Source: an uncultured Eubacteriales bacterium
Lineage (GTDB): Bacteria > Bacillota > Clostridia > Christensenellales > Borkfalkiaceae
Length of the DNA: 50,047 nucleotides
NCBI GenBank assembly: GCA_949747905.1
Contig: CATKEF010000052.1
Span: 1-50,047, forward strand
Reading direction: 5' to 3'
This document shows positions 33,569 to 42,567 of this stretch, one piece after another (the first letter of the stretch is position 1; every line of letters begins with the position of its first letter). Under the pieces are notes generated by a model. That model saw nothing but the letters and a program-made list of their open reading frames with translations. It made no database searches and had not been told where the DNA came from. Position numbers and translations under genes: made by a program.

Positions 33569-35534
33569 GCCCCGCAAATTTTGCGGGGCGTAAGCATGAT
33601 TTCTGCCAGGACATATTGTTCGATTGCGTGTTGAGGTTATAAGAGGGGTCGGGTTTTGCCACTTTTCTGAAAGTGTGCTCGTCGCTTGAATTACCGCTTA
33701 CGATTTTTACCGTCGTATCTTTATTGAACGGTATCTTGAATTTCACGAGTTTATCGCACTTTACTGTTTTTACTTTTTTACCGTCCGCGTAAACGTCAAA
33801 CTGTTTCAGATTGGAACATACTGTGATTTCCAGTTTACTGCCAGTACGGTTTTCGAAACGTTTGCCGCAGATATGCAGGAAGTCTTCTTCGGACCAGTAA
33901 GCCTTGTAAATATAAAAGCTGTCTTTTTTGATTTTTCTGTCGAACGTTACTAGTCCCTTGTGGTTCATACCGGGTTCGCCGCCCTGATTTCTCGCGTCCG
34001 CGGCGAAGTCGAAAGTATTCCATACGTGCGTCGCCCAAAGGTACTGTCTCTTTTCGAAAAATTTCAGCATATATGCGTGATATTTAAGCTGGTATTCTTC
34101 GGTATTGTCGAAACGGCGTGGACGAGCGGAGTGGAGGTTGGGCATAGCCTCGGCGCCGTATTCGGAAAGTCCCACGCAGCGTTTGGGGAACAGAAAACGG
34201 AACAGCCCGAACCAGACCTTGTTCAAAAACAGTCCCGGTACGTACCAACCGAGATAAAGATTCCAGGATACTACGTCAGTTATGTGCGCTACCTTGTTTG
34301 CGGGCCCGCACATTGCGAAACAAGCGAGAGTGGTAAGGCGCGAGGGGTCTAATTCTTTGCAAAGCGCGTTGAGTTTTCTATGCTCCTCGAGCATATCTTT
34401 CTTGTGTTTGCGGAACATGGTTATTTCGTTGGAAATACCCCAGAAGCATATGCTCGCATGATTGAACTGCTGGAATATAAGCTCCTTCATCTGTTCTTCC
34501 GCGTTGCCGTTTGCCTCGGGCATATGTCGCGATATATACGGTATTTCCGCCCATACGACCAAGCCGTATTCGTCGCATAAATCGTAGAAATAATCGTCGT
34601 GCTGATAGTGCGCGAGTCTCAGAGTATTTGCGCCCGTTTCGATTATAATGCGCATATCCTCGTCGTGTTCGGCGCGGGTTATGGCGTTGCCCAGTCCGCG
34701 TCTGTCCTGATGACGGCAAAGTCCGCGGAGAGGATACTGTTTGCCGTTCAGTATAAAGCCCTTGTTCGGGTCGACGGAGAACGTTCTGAACCCGAATCTC
34801 TGTTCCGAAACGTCTGTGACTTCGCCTCCGTCCGTAAGCTCGGCGCGCGCCGTGTAGAGGTAAGGGTCTGCGGTGCCGTTCCATAGTTTTGCATTTATTA
34901 CCGTAAGTTTCTCGCCGTTTCCGCCCTCTGCGACGACGTTTTTATCGCGGTCGAGAATCTGTATTTTAACTTCGCCGCCGCCCGTGACGTATGCGGTAAC
35001 GGCAACCTCGCCGTCATTGCCGTTTACTTCGGGCATTACTTTTACGCCGCACGCACCGTAATAATCCATATCGAAGTGCGAAGAATTTAAAACAACGAGA
35101 TTTACGTCGCGATAAATTCCGCCGTAGAAAGTGAAGTCTGCGGTCTGAGGATAAACTTTTTCCGTTTCCGAATTGTCGGCGCGCACGCAAAGAACGTTAT
35201 TGTCTTTTAAATGCTTTGTGGCGTTTGCTCGGAAAGCTGAATAGCCGCCGTCGTGACTGCAAAGCAGTTCGCCGTTGAGATAAATTTCCGCTTGGGAGTT
35301 TACGCCTTTGAATTCAAGATAAACCGCGCCGTTTTCGGGAATTTCGGGCTTTTGGAATTCCTTTACGTACCAGCAAGCGCCGCGATAGTAGTCAGCGCCG
35401 CCGTCCTGACCGTCCAGATTGTTCCAAGTGTGGGGTAAAGTTACGGTTTCTCCGTTCGCCTTTACCGCTTCTTCGGCGCCCGTATCCTTCTTTATAAATT
35501 TCCAGGTTCCGTCTAACGCTATCGTGTTTCTCAT
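33477..35534 (-). CDS. Glycoside hydrolase family 2 enzyme (beta-galactosidase-like)
   Basis: 685 residues, no signal peptide, so cytoplasmic. Sugar-binding jelly roll (about 1-175), immunoglobulin-like domain (175-275) and TIM barrel (275-580). Catalytic residues are candidate acid/base Glu370 in WGISNEIT and nucleophile Glu458 in GLSEYGAEA. RHQDRRGLGNA and LRLAHYQHDD are typical of bacterial GH2 beta-galactosidases; beta-glucuronidase is less likely. The family-like C-terminus appears to be around the DPSYNLNTQ segment. The last ~30 residues are encoded by a hairpin (33569-33591) and the repeats at 33477-33568, and the stop TGA comes from the REP end. The tail is therefore probably an acquired extension. 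AGGTG precedes the ATG. Confidence 0.9.
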   Translation of the reverse strand: MRNTIALDGTWKFIKKDTGAEEAVKANGETVTLPHTWNNLDGQDGGADYYRGACWYVKEFQKPEIPENGAVYLEFKGVNSQAEIYLNGELLCSHDGGYSAFRANATKHLKDNNVLCVRADNSETEKVYPQTADFTFYGGIYRDVNLVVLNSSHFDMDYYGACGVKVMPEVNGNDGEVAVTAYVTGGGEVKIQILDRDKNVVAEGGNGEKLTVINAKLWNGTADPYLYTARAELTDGGEVTDVSEQRFGFRTFSVDPNKGFILNGKQYPLRGLCRHQDRRGLGNAITRAEHDEDMRIIIETGANTLRLAHYQHDDYFYDLCDEYGLVVWAEIPYISRHMPEANGNAEEQMKELIFQQFNHASICFWGISNEITMFRKHKKDMLEEHRKLNALCKELDPSRLTTLACFAMCGPANKVAHITDVVSWNLYLGWYVPGLFLNKVWFGLFRFLFPKRCVGLSEYGAEAMPNLHSARPRRFDNTEEYQLKYHAYMLKFFEKRQYLWATHVWNTFDFAADARNQGGEPGMNHKGLVTFDRKIKKDSFYIYKAYWSEEDFLHICGKRFENRTGSKLEITVCSNLKQFDVYADGKKVKTVKCDKLVKFKIPFNKDTTVKIVSGNSSDEHTFRKVAKPDPSYNLNTQSNNMSWQKSCLRPAKFAGRFILRYRFVLRYRFVMLSATKHQVPRYRSG

Positions 35535-35595
35535 TTTTCACCTCTTGTTCCGTAATTATATACAAACATTTTACAGTAAAAACGCGGTTTTATCA

Positions 35596-35672
35596 ATTGC
35601 AAATACGCTTTATAAGTATTGCAATTTCGCTTTTACGGCTCACATTATAACATACTCTTTATAAAAAATCAA
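35596..35672 (-). promoter_or_regulatory. Promoter and 22-bp direct-repeat operator of the GH2 gene
   Basis: Minus-strand promoter TTGATT (35672-35667), a 17-bp spacer and TATAAT (35649-35644). Between the start point and the ATG, two direct repeats of 16 bp with 14 identities (plus-strand ATTGCAAATACGCTTT at 35596-35611 and ATTGCAATTTCGCTTT at 35618-35633) have a 22-bp period. Their position from about +4 to +41 suits repressor binding. The protein is not identified; no LacI or AraC gene is adjacent. Confidence 0.65.
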
Positions 35673-35733
35673 CCTTGCTTGATTTTTTGATTGAAAGGTG
35701 CTATAATTTTTCGGGAACATTCTTGGCGGTTTA

Positions 35734-36080
35734 TGTCGTGTTGAGGAAAGAGAAACAGTCGGTTTCTCGCTAGCTCGGAATGACGGTTTGGTTCGGCGAA
35801 TGATGTTTGGATAGTACTCTGAACGCCGTTTTATTGCTATGACGTACCATTGTCGTCACATTGAATGTACCTGTCAACCGAATGCACTTTGTCACACCGC
35901 CCCCCCACATCGTTGTCACCTTGATGCGCAATTGTCATGCCCACCCCGAACGCACATTGTCACCCTAACGAAGTGAAGGGACTCTCGCTTCGCTCGGGCT
36001 GTCGGTTACATCTCCGAATGACTGCGGACTGTCACCATGTCGCACATTTGTCATCCTGAGGCTTGCCGAAGGGGCTTGAA
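35734..36080. repeat. Degenerate REP-like array
   Basis: The 570-bp gap between the GH2 and SbcD-like genes is largely made of decayed REP-like pieces: one at 35734-35788 (ending GCTCGGAATGACG), repeated TGTCA heads between 35835 and 35960, a longer unit from about 35957 to 36021, and TGTCATCCTGAGGCTTGCCGA at 36049-36069 only 40 bp before the next start codon. A run of seven Cs lies at 35900-35910. Promoter and ribosome binding site for the next gene are not clear within it. Confidence 0.75.
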
Positions 36081-36106
36081 TCGTTAAAATTTTTAATAGG
36101 TCTTTT

Positions 36107-37168
36107 ATGCTTAAAATTATTCACAGCGCCGATATTCATCTCGGCTCGAAAATGGAAGCGCGGCTGCCGCGCGAAAAGGTTCTGGAACGTCGTCAGGAAG
36201 TGCGCGCTACTTTCGGGCGCATGCTGGAATTTGCGCGTAAAGAGGAAGTGCGCGCAATCATTCTCGCGGGCGACGTGTTCGATTCCGACCGCCCTTTGAA
36301 AAAAGACAAGGAATTTTTTTATACTGCGGTTCGCAGTTTCCCGGAAATAGATTTTCTTTATCTGCGCGGCAATCACGACGGCGGCGGAGCTTATACCGAA
36401 ACGCCGGAAAATTTAAAGACTTTTTCGGATAAGTGGCAGACGTATTCTTACGGGGAGGCGGACGTAACCGGGCTCGAAATAAATCCCGGCAACGCCATCT
36501 CTATGTATTCTACGCTCGAACTCAAACACGAAAGATTGAATATAGTTACCTTGCACGGACAGATAGGGGACCGTTCGGGTGCGGATAAGGTCAACATCAA
36601 GGCTCTTAAAAACAAGAATATAGATTACCTCGCTTTGGGGCATATTCATTCGCGTTCGGAAAACAAACTGGACGACAGGGGGCGTTATGCATACAGCGGA
36701 TGTTTGGAAGGGCGCGGATTCGACGAAACGGGTGAGAAAGGTTTTGTGCTGCTCGAAATCGACGGCAAAATAAACACAAAGTTTGTGCCTTTCGCCGTCC
36801 GTAAAATCGAGGAAGTCTGCGTCGACATAACGGGCGCCGAAAACCCGTACGACGCTTACCTCAAAATAAAACCGCATATCGGATGCGGAAAAAAAGATAT
36901 GGTTCGCGTAATTTTGAAAGGCGAAACGGATATGGACGGTGAAACGCTCGGTGAAGAGGTCGAAAATTATCTTTCGCGGGAATATTATTTCGTTTCCGTA
37001 AAAGTACATACCCGCAGAAGGTACGATATTGCCCGCTATGAAGGGGATATAACGTTAAAAGGCGAATTTATCAGAACGGTTCTCGAATGTTCCGAGTATT
37101 CCGATGAGGAAAAACAGCAGATTATTTCTTTCGGTATCAAAGCTCTCACGGGCGGGGAGGTGGAATAG
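36107..37168 (+). CDS. SbcD/YhaO-like calcineurin-type nuclease
   Basis: 353 residues. Metallophosphoesterase motifs in order: SADIHLGS (metal ligands Asp9 and His11), LAGDVFDSDRP, LRGNHDG, TLHGQIGD and LGHIHSR. This is the catalytic set of Mre11/SbcD family DNA nucleases. The domain layout and partner fit the YhaO branch rather than classical SbcD. It overlaps the ATPase gene by one base (TAGTG), so the two proteins probably form an SbcCD-like complex for processing DNA ends or hairpins. The ribosome binding site is weak (TAGG), and a REP-like fragment ends just upstream. Confidence 0.9.
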   Translation: MLKIIHSADIHLGSKMEARLPREKVLERRQEVRATFGRMLEFARKEEVRAIILAGDVFDSDRPLKKDKEFFYTAVRSFPEIDFLYLRGNHDGGGAYTETPENLKTFSDKWQTYSYGEADVTGLEINPGNAISMYSTLELKHERLNIVTLHGQIGDRSGADKVNIKALKNKNIDYLALGHIHSRSENKLDDRGRYAYSGCLEGRGFDETGEKGFVLLEIDGKINTKFVPFAVRKIEEVCVDITGAENPYDAYLKIKPHIGCGKKDMVRVILKGETDMDGETLGEEVENYLSREYYFVSVKVHTRRRYDIARYEGDITLKGEFIRTVLECSEYSDEEKQQIISFGIKALTGGEVE

Positions 37169-39735
37169 TGAAACTTATCGGTTGCCATATGGAAAACTAC
37201 GGACAGTTCAGCGACAAAGATTTTGTCTTTTCGGACGGGCTTTCCGCTTTCTGCGAAAAAAACGGTTACGGTAAAACTACGCTTGCCTCGTTTATAAAAG
37301 CCATGTTTTACGGCCTTCCTTCATATACCTCGAAAACGAAAAATTTCGACGACAGACAGAGATTTTATCCTTTCGGCGGCGGCAGGTTCGGCGGTAACCT
37401 TATATTCGAAAAGGACGGAAAGCAATACCGCATCGAGCGTTTTTTCGATAAAAAAAGCAACGTCCGCGACGAAACGCGTGTTTTTTGCGGGGGAGCGTTG
37501 ACAGACGAATTCGGCGACAATATCGGTAAAGCGGTGTTCGGACTGGACGAAGAGGCATTTTCCCGCACAGTCTTTATAAACGCCGAACAGACGGAAAATT
37601 TCGCGACGGGCGGAATAAGCGCGAAACTCAATAATTTCGTTGACGACACGGATGAAGAAAACAACTTCGAATCCGCTTTATCCGCACTTAAAAGCGCGAA
37701 AAAACGATATAAAGCCGAACGCGGCAGCAGCGGTCTTATTTTCGAAAAAAAGGAAGAGATAGCTTTGCTCCGCAACGAAATAGCCAATCTTTCGGAAGTT
37801 GACGGCGGTATACCCGCACTGTATGAAAAGCGGGCTAATCTTGTAAACGGGATTGCAAAGCTGGAAGAGAGCGAGAAAACGGCGCGTGCCGCTGAACTTT
37901 TAAATCAGCAGTGGGACACTTATAACCGTCTTTCGGAATTTGCGGAAGAGGAAAAAAGAAAATTTTCGGCTCTTGCTGCGAAGTATCCCTGCGGCGTGCC
38001 CGGGCGGGAGGAAATTATTTCTCTCAACGAAAATATATCCAAGAAAATAGCCGCCGAAGCTGCGTTGAAAACAGCTGCTTTCGGCGACGAAAAAGAACAG
38101 AGGCTCAAATTGCTCGGCGCCCGTTTTTCCGAAGGGGAGCCGGATGAAAAAAGTCTCGACAATATGCAGAAAGTTCTTGAAAAGCATTTTGCGCTCGGCG
38201 TGGAGCTGGGCGGCTTAGAGGGAGATGATGTTTCCCCTAAGGAACGCCGTCTCGAAGAGAAGTTTGCGGGCAGACTGCCTTCATCGGAAACTCTGAAATA
38301 TTATGAAAAGTTGTCGGATGATTTTAAACTTGCGGAGGCACGCGCAAAAGCCGCGCCCACAGTTGTCGGGCACCCGTCGGCGGTAAAACTCGGTAAGAGA
38401 GCCAAAATCGCGCTTTGGGTGGTTTTTGCGTTTGCCGCCATTTGTCTGACCGCGGGTGCGGCAACGGTATTTTTCGAGCGGCTCGCCGGCATAATTCTTT
38501 TTTCCGCAAGCGGAGTGTTATTGTTTGCGCTCGGGTTTACTTACCTGATTTTGAGAATGAATGCGCTGTCCGCAACGCAGACAATTACCGTAAACGCGGA
38601 AGCGGCGGAGGCCAAAGCGGAGGCAGATATTATAGAGAAAAAAATAAGGACCTTCCTCGTCGGTTACGGAGTATATTCCGAGAACGGCATAATTTACGAT
38701 TTGGCTTCGTTTAATTCGGACCTGGACGAATACAGGGCGTTCGGCGAAAGAAACGCCGCGCGCGAAAGATTAATCGGAGAAAAGAGAGAGGAACGTATGC
38801 TTCTGGAACGTGAAGCGAAAAGTTATCTTTGCCGTTACGGCGTCGTCGGGGAAGATTTGTCGTGGGAACTCAATGCGCTCAAATCCGATTTAAAGGAGTT
38901 TCACTCGCTTAAAAACGAAAAAAACAATCTCGGGAAAAACGTCGGCGCAATCGAGCGGGAAGCGGCGGAATGCAATCGGGAGATTGCCGCGATATTTGAA
39001 AAATACGGCGTTGCCGATTGCGGCGGATTGTCCGATTGCGCGAGGATACTCGAGAGAGACTCCGCAGAATATGTTAGACTGAAAGAATCGGTTAAAATTT
39101 CTTTTGAAAAAGCGGAGAAATATAAAAGGGATATGCACCTTACCGTCTGTCCGGAGTATGTCGTATCTTCGGATGAGATTTCGAAAGTTCTCGACGAAAA
39201 GAGAAGGGAGCTCGCCGTTCTCGACAGACAGATTTCCGCAGAAGAGGAGATAACGGAAGTTTTGCCTGACAAAATGAGCCGTCTTGACGTCGTTTCGGAA
39301 ACTTTGGATACTTACAAGACGAGGCATAAACTTCTGGAGGCTGCGGAAAAGTTATTGGAGAGAGCGGAACAGAATCTCAAAGACCGATACGTTGCGCCCG
39401 TCCGCGAAAGATTTATTCATTACGCGCAGACAATCGAAAGCGCGCTAGGCGAAAAAATCGTAATGGATAAAGATTTCAAAATCAGATTCGAGCGCGGCGG
39501 CGAGTTGCGCGACGACAGGCATTTCAGCGCGGGGCAGAGAAGTATTTGCGCATTGTGTCTGAGGCTTGCGCTTATCGACGAGATGTTTGAAGGTGAAAAG
39601 CCGTTTGTGATTATGGACGACCCGTTTGTACATCTCGATTGCAGTCATATGAAAAAAACCGCCGAGACGGTCAAACGGCTTGCGGGAGAAAAACAGATAA
39701 TTTATTTCTGCTGTCACGAAAGCAGAAAAATATGA
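37168..39735 (+). CDS. SbcC/YhaN-like ATPase with membrane helices in the coiled-coil region
   Basis: 855 residues with a GTG start. N-terminal half-ATPase with Walker A KNGYGKTTL (about residues 31-39); long coiled-coil arms; C-terminal half with signature HFSAGQRS and Walker B FVIMDDPFVHLD, as in SMC/Rad50-type proteins. At the middle, where Rad50 has its zinc hook, two strong hydrophobic helices occur (about 412-435 and 438-466). The apex of the coiled coil would thus sit in the membrane. YhaN proteins of Firmicutes share this feature. Together with the upstream nuclease it likely forms a membrane-associated DNA repair complex. Confidence 0.9.
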   Translation: MKLIGCHMENYGQFSDKDFVFSDGLSAFCEKNGYGKTTLASFIKAMFYGLPSYTSKTKNFDDRQRFYPFGGGRFGGNLIFEKDGKQYRIERFFDKKSNVRDETRVFCGGALTDEFGDNIGKAVFGLDEEAFSRTVFINAEQTENFATGGISAKLNNFVDDTDEENNFESALSALKSAKKRYKAERGSSGLIFEKKEEIALLRNEIANLSEVDGGIPALYEKRANLVNGIAKLEESEKTARAAELLNQQWDTYNRLSEFAEEEKRKFSALAAKYPCGVPGREEIISLNENISKKIAAEAALKTAAFGDEKEQRLKLLGARFSEGEPDEKSLDNMQKVLEKHFALGVELGGLEGDDVSPKERRLEEKFAGRLPSSETLKYYEKLSDDFKLAEARAKAAPTVVGHPSAVKLGKRAKIALWVVFAFAAICLTAGAATVFFERLAGIILFSASGVLLFALGFTYLILRMNALSATQTITVNAEAAEAKAEADIIEKKIRTFLVGYGVYSENGIIYDLASFNSDLDEYRAFGERNAARERLIGEKREERMLLEREAKSYLCRYGVVGEDLSWELNALKSDLKEFHSLKNEKNNLGKNVGAIEREAAECNREIAAIFEKYGVADCGGLSDCARILERDSAEYVRLKESVKISFEKAEKYKRDMHLTVCPEYVVSSDEISKVLDEKRRELAVLDRQISAEEEITEVLPDKMSRLDVVSETLDTYKTRHKLLEAAEKLLERAEQNLKDRYVAPVRERFIHYAQTIESALGEKIVMDKDFKIRFERGGELRDDRHFSAGQRSICALCLRLALIDEMFEGEKPFVIMDDPFVHLDCSHMKKTAETVKRLAGEKQIIYFCCHESRKI

Positions 39736-39767
39736 TTTTGCCGTCGGCTAATCTCAATGACATTATT

Positions 39768-40118
39768 TGTCACACTGAACGCTACGTTTACGCTTTGAAC
39801 GCTGAGTTATTATCTTACTTTGAACGTCCGCTGTCACCCGGAGTGGTTTATCCGTCACCCCGAGCGTAGCGAAAGGGTGCCGGCTTCCTCGCTATCGCTC
39901 GGAATGACAGCCTTGGTGTCATGTTGAGCGTAGCGAAACATCCGATTCTTCGCTATCGCTCGGGATGACGGTATTGTGTGGCAAGACCGCTTGAAATGAC
40001 GTGTGATTTCACTTCGGAATGACGTGTGGCTTTGGCTTGGATGACACACTTTGTCGCCCTGAGGAGTTATTGTTACCCTGAGCGTAGCGAAGGGGCTCTC
40101 GCATTGCTCGTGAAGGGG
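39768..40118. repeat. Degenerate REP-like array between the ATPase and comF genes
   Basis: Starts with TGTCACACTGAACGC at 39768 and includes clearer elements at about 39845-39908 (CACCCCGAGCGTAGCGAAAG ... GCTATCGCTCGGAATGACA) and 39918-39968 (TGTCATGTTGAGCGTAGCGA ... ATCGCTCGGGATGACG), each with inverted ends. Shorter heads follow to 40118. No gene is seen in this stretch. Confidence 0.8.
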
Positions 40119-40137
40119 TGTACGGCATAAAAAACAT

Positions 40138-40172
40138 AAAATCCCCGACGCGTTCAGCGGACGGGGATTTTT
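40138..40172 (-). terminator. Terminator of the tcdA-comF operon
   Basis: AAATCCCCG (40138-40146) pairs with CGGGGATTT (40162-40170); on the minus strand the hairpin runs into AAAATTTTATG-type A/T sequence right after the comF stop. The plus-strand version also has TTTTTAT, so it may act both ways. Confidence 0.7.
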
Positions 40173-40887
40173 ATGCTTGCGGGAGTTTGTATTCGGTCGA
40201 AGCGAAAGAGGCGAAATACGTTTCTTTTGCGCCTGCGGAAAGCAAAACTTTGCATATCGCGTCAGCGGTTGCGCCCGTAGTGAGTACGTCGTCTATTATA
40301 AGAATGCGCCGACCCTTTATTTTGTCTTTGTTTTCTGCTTTGAAACAGCCTTTCAGATTTTCGGCTCGCTCCTTTCTCGACAATCCTTTTTGTTCTTGGG
40401 TTTCTTTTATTTTTACGATAATGCCGTCCTCTACGGGAATTTCAGTTATTTCGGAAAGGGCGTGCGCCAAAAGTTCGGTTTGATTGTAGCCGCGGCGTTT
40501 TCGCGATTTTTTACTCATGGGCACGTACACGATAAAATCGGGTTGTGGAATGGTTTTCATCTTTTCCGCAATTTGCGCGGCGAAAAAATCTTTCAGATAT
40601 CCGTATCCGTTTTTGAATTTATGTATAAGTTTGGCGCCGCCTTCGCCGTAAACGACTGCCGAAACGGCTTTCTTGTAGAGAGGCGGTTTTTCTTTGCATT
40701 CGAGGCATATCTCGGGGCGTACCGTTTTTCTTCCGCAATAGGGACAGATGTTTTTATCGTTGAAAATTACGGTACTTTTGCACTGAGGGCAAAGGTTGTC
40801 GCCGAACGTTTCGACGCCGCATATGTCGCAGGTAAAGTCTTCGGGGAAAAATATTTCTTTGATTAAATTTTTAATTTTCGGTTGCAT
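40171..40887 (-). CDS. comF: ComF family protein
   Basis: 238 residues. Two Cys pairs near the N-terminus (CDICG, CPQC, CPYCG, CLEC) form the zinc-ribbon part, and the C-terminal phosphoribosyltransferase fold has the PRPP-like motif LIIDDVLTTGATA. The middle has the family segments YVPMSKKSRKRRGYNQ and EQKGLSRKERAENL. In naturally transformable bacteria ComF is needed for DNA uptake; homologues in others are often of unknown role. The start codon lies inside the end of the tcdA gene (17-bp overlap), so the two are co-transcribed. No other competence genes are in the window. Confidence 0.93.
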   Translation of the reverse strand: MQPKIKNLIKEIFFPEDFTCDICGVETFGDNLCPQCKSTVIFNDKNICPYCGRKTVRPEICLECKEKPPLYKKAVSAVVYGEGGAKLIHKFKNGYGYLKDFFAAQIAEKMKTIPQPDFIVYVPMSKKSRKRRGYNQTELLAHALSEITEIPVEDGIIVKIKETQEQKGLSRKERAENLKGCFKAENKDKIKGRRILIIDDVLTTGATADAICKVLLSAGAKETYFASFASTEYKLPQA

Positions 40888-41578
40888 CGATTAAGTCTCC
40901 GATTACTTCCGCTGCGATAATCAGTCCTGCAACGGACGGTACAAACGCGCAGCTTGCGGGCGTGCGCCTGCCTTCGTCATCCTGTCCCTTGCATACGGGG
41001 GGCTCTTCGGAATATACGGTTTTAAGATGTGTAATGCCAAGTTTTTTCAGTTCTCTGCGCATAACCCGCGCCAGGGGACAGACCGATGTTTTGGAGATGT
41101 CGGCGACCTTGAATGCCGTGGGCGATAATTTGTTTCCCGCGCCCATGCAACTTATTACGGGAACGTTTTCCGCTTTTGCGCGTTGTATAATGCCGAGTTT
41201 GTCGGTAACGCTGTCTATCGCGTCGATTATATAGTCGTAAACGGAGAAATCGAATTTGCTTTCCGTTTCGCGATTGTAGTATATTTCGAACGCGGAAACG
41301 GTACAGTCCGGATTTATGTCGTTTATGCGCGTTTTCGCTGCGCTCGCCTTGTTCTGCCCGATTGTACTTTCGAGAGCGAGAATTTGTCTGTTGATGTTCG
41401 TTCTGTTTATTTCGTCACCGTCTATAACGTCGATAGCGCCTATTCCGCTGCGTGCCAGAGCTTCTGTAACGTATCCGCCGACACCGCCGGCACCGAATAT
41501 AGCGACGCGGCATCCGCTGAGTTTATTTAATGCTTTGCTGCCGAGAAGCGCTTCCGTTCTTGTAAATCTGTCGTTCAT
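40871..41578 (-). CDS. tcdA: TcdA-like E1-family tRNA threonylcarbamoyladenosine dehydratase
   Basis: 235 residues from ATG 41578. Starts MNDRFTRTEALLGSKAL, typical of TcdA, followed by the adenylation Rossmann motif GAGGVGGYV, NRTNINRQI, DAIDSVTDK, ISCMGAGNKLSP and CPLARVMRREL. These match the ThiF/MoeB/E1 superfamily, TcdA branch, which uses ATP to cyclise t6A37 in ANN-decoding tRNAs. An in-frame ATG 12 codons upstream is rejected because it overlaps the promoter. Only 7 nt separate the -10 box from the chosen ATG and no ribosome binding site is seen, so the message is probably leaderless. Confidence 0.9.
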   Translation of the reverse strand: MNDRFTRTEALLGSKALNKLSGCRVAIFGAGGVGGYVTEALARSGIGAIDVIDGDEINRTNINRQILALESTIGQNKASAAKTRINDINPDCTVSAFEIYYNRETESKFDFSVYDYIIDAIDSVTDKLGIIQRAKAENVPVISCMGAGNKLSPTAFKVADISKTSVCPLARVMRRELKKLGITHLKTVYSEEPPVCKGQDDEGRRTPASCAFVPSVAGLIIAAEVIGDLIDATEN

Positions 41579-41585
41579 ACTTATG

Positions 41586-41614
41586 ATTATAATTCTGCGA
41601 ACGTTTAAAGTCAA
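41586..41614 (-). promoter_or_regulatory. Promoter of tcdA-comF, predicted leaderless start
   Basis: Minus-strand TTGACT (41614-41609), a 17-bp spacer and TATAAT (41591-41586). The ATG begins at 41578, where transcription itself should start. Confidence 0.82.
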
Positions 41615-41622
41615 TCGCCCGC

Positions 41623-41651
41623 TTGAATTTTTACGTTTGACATGATATAAT
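41623..41651 (+). promoter_or_regulatory. Promoter of the HAD phosphatase gene
   Basis: TTGAAT (41623-41628), a 17-bp spacer and extended -10 TGATATAAT (41643-41651). It is back to back with the tcdA promoter; the two -35 boxes are 8 bp apart. The leader would be about 15 nt, without a clear Shine-Dalgarno sequence. Confidence 0.8.
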
Positions 41652-41672
41652 CAAAGAAAAACGGTTGACTAA

Positions 41673-42497
41673 ATGGAAACGAACGATAAAAAAACGCCCG
41701 TTCTTGCGGTGTGTTACGATTTCGACAGAACGCTTACTCCGGAAGAAATGCAGGCTCAGGGATATATACAGTCCGTCGGCTGCGACGTGCGCGGATTCTG
41801 GGACGAAGCCAACGCGCTTGCCGTACGGAACGATATGGACGGCAATCTTGCGTATATGTATCTTATGGTCAAAAAAGCCATAGGCAGTTTTCCTCTCACT
41901 CGCGCCGTTCTGGAGAAATACGGCGCGGACGTTAAGCTGTTCAGGGGAGTTGAGAGCTGGTTTGACAGAATCGACGCTTACGCCGAAGAAAGCGGCATAC
42001 AGACGGAGCACTATATCATTTCGTCGGGACTTAAAGAAATGATAGAGGGGACGACGGTCGCAAAGTGCGGCGTTTTTCGGAAAATTTACGCAAGTTCGTT
42101 TTATTTCGACGAAACTGGGGAGGCGCGGTGGCCTGCGCAGGTGATAAATTACACAAACAAGACTCAGTTCCTTTTCAGGATAGAAAAGGGGGTTACGGAC
42201 ATAAACGACGACAGAGTCAATGAATTTTTTCCGCCCGAAAAACTGAGAGTGCCTTTTGAAAATATTGTTTATATAGGCGACAGTATCACGGACGTGCCGT
42301 GCATGAAACTCGTGAATTCCCACGGCGGTTATGCCGTAGGCGTTTACGACCCCGATACGGGAGACAGAAGCAGAGTTGACGAAATGCTGCGTGCAAATCG
42401 TATAAAATATGCTGTCCCCGCCGATTACTCAAAGGGCGGGGAGATGGAAAATCTTATAAAAAATATTATCCGTAAGACGGCGGAGAAACAACGTTAA
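41673..42497 (+). CDS. HAD-superfamily phosphatase
   Basis: 274 residues, cytoplasmic. Motif I YDFDRTLTPE (the nucleophilic and acid Asp pair), motif II Ser/Thr in IISSGLKEM, and motif IV IGDSITDVPCM identify a HAD phosphatase of the PSP-like (subfamily IB) type with a helical cap between motifs I and II (about 30-110). The substrate cannot be told. It is transcribed alone, diverging from tcdA-comF. A bidirectional terminator follows. Confidence 0.88.
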   Translation: METNDKKTPVLAVCYDFDRTLTPEEMQAQGYIQSVGCDVRGFWDEANALAVRNDMDGNLAYMYLMVKKAIGSFPLTRAVLEKYGADVKLFRGVESWFDRIDAYAEESGIQTEHYIISSGLKEMIEGTTVAKCGVFRKIYASSFYFDETGEARWPAQVINYTNKTQFLFRIEKGVTDINDDRVNEFFPPEKLRVPFENIVYIGDSITDVPCMKLVNSHGGYAVGVYDPDTGDRSRVDEMLRANRIKYAVPADYSKGGEMENLIKNIIRKTAEKQR

Positions 42498-42526
42498 TTT
42501 ATATATATTGCGGGGTTTAGCCGTTT

Positions 42527-42567
42527 AAAAACCGTCCGCGCCCAATGATGGCGCGGACGGTTTTTTT
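42527..42567. terminator. Bidirectional terminator between the HAD gene and ktrA
   Basis: A strong stem AAAAACCGTCCGCGCC (42527-42542) and GGCGCGGACGGTTTTT (42550-42565) with a 7-nt loop. It serves the plus-strand HAD gene and overlaps the end of the minus-strand ktrA gene. Confidence 0.92.
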
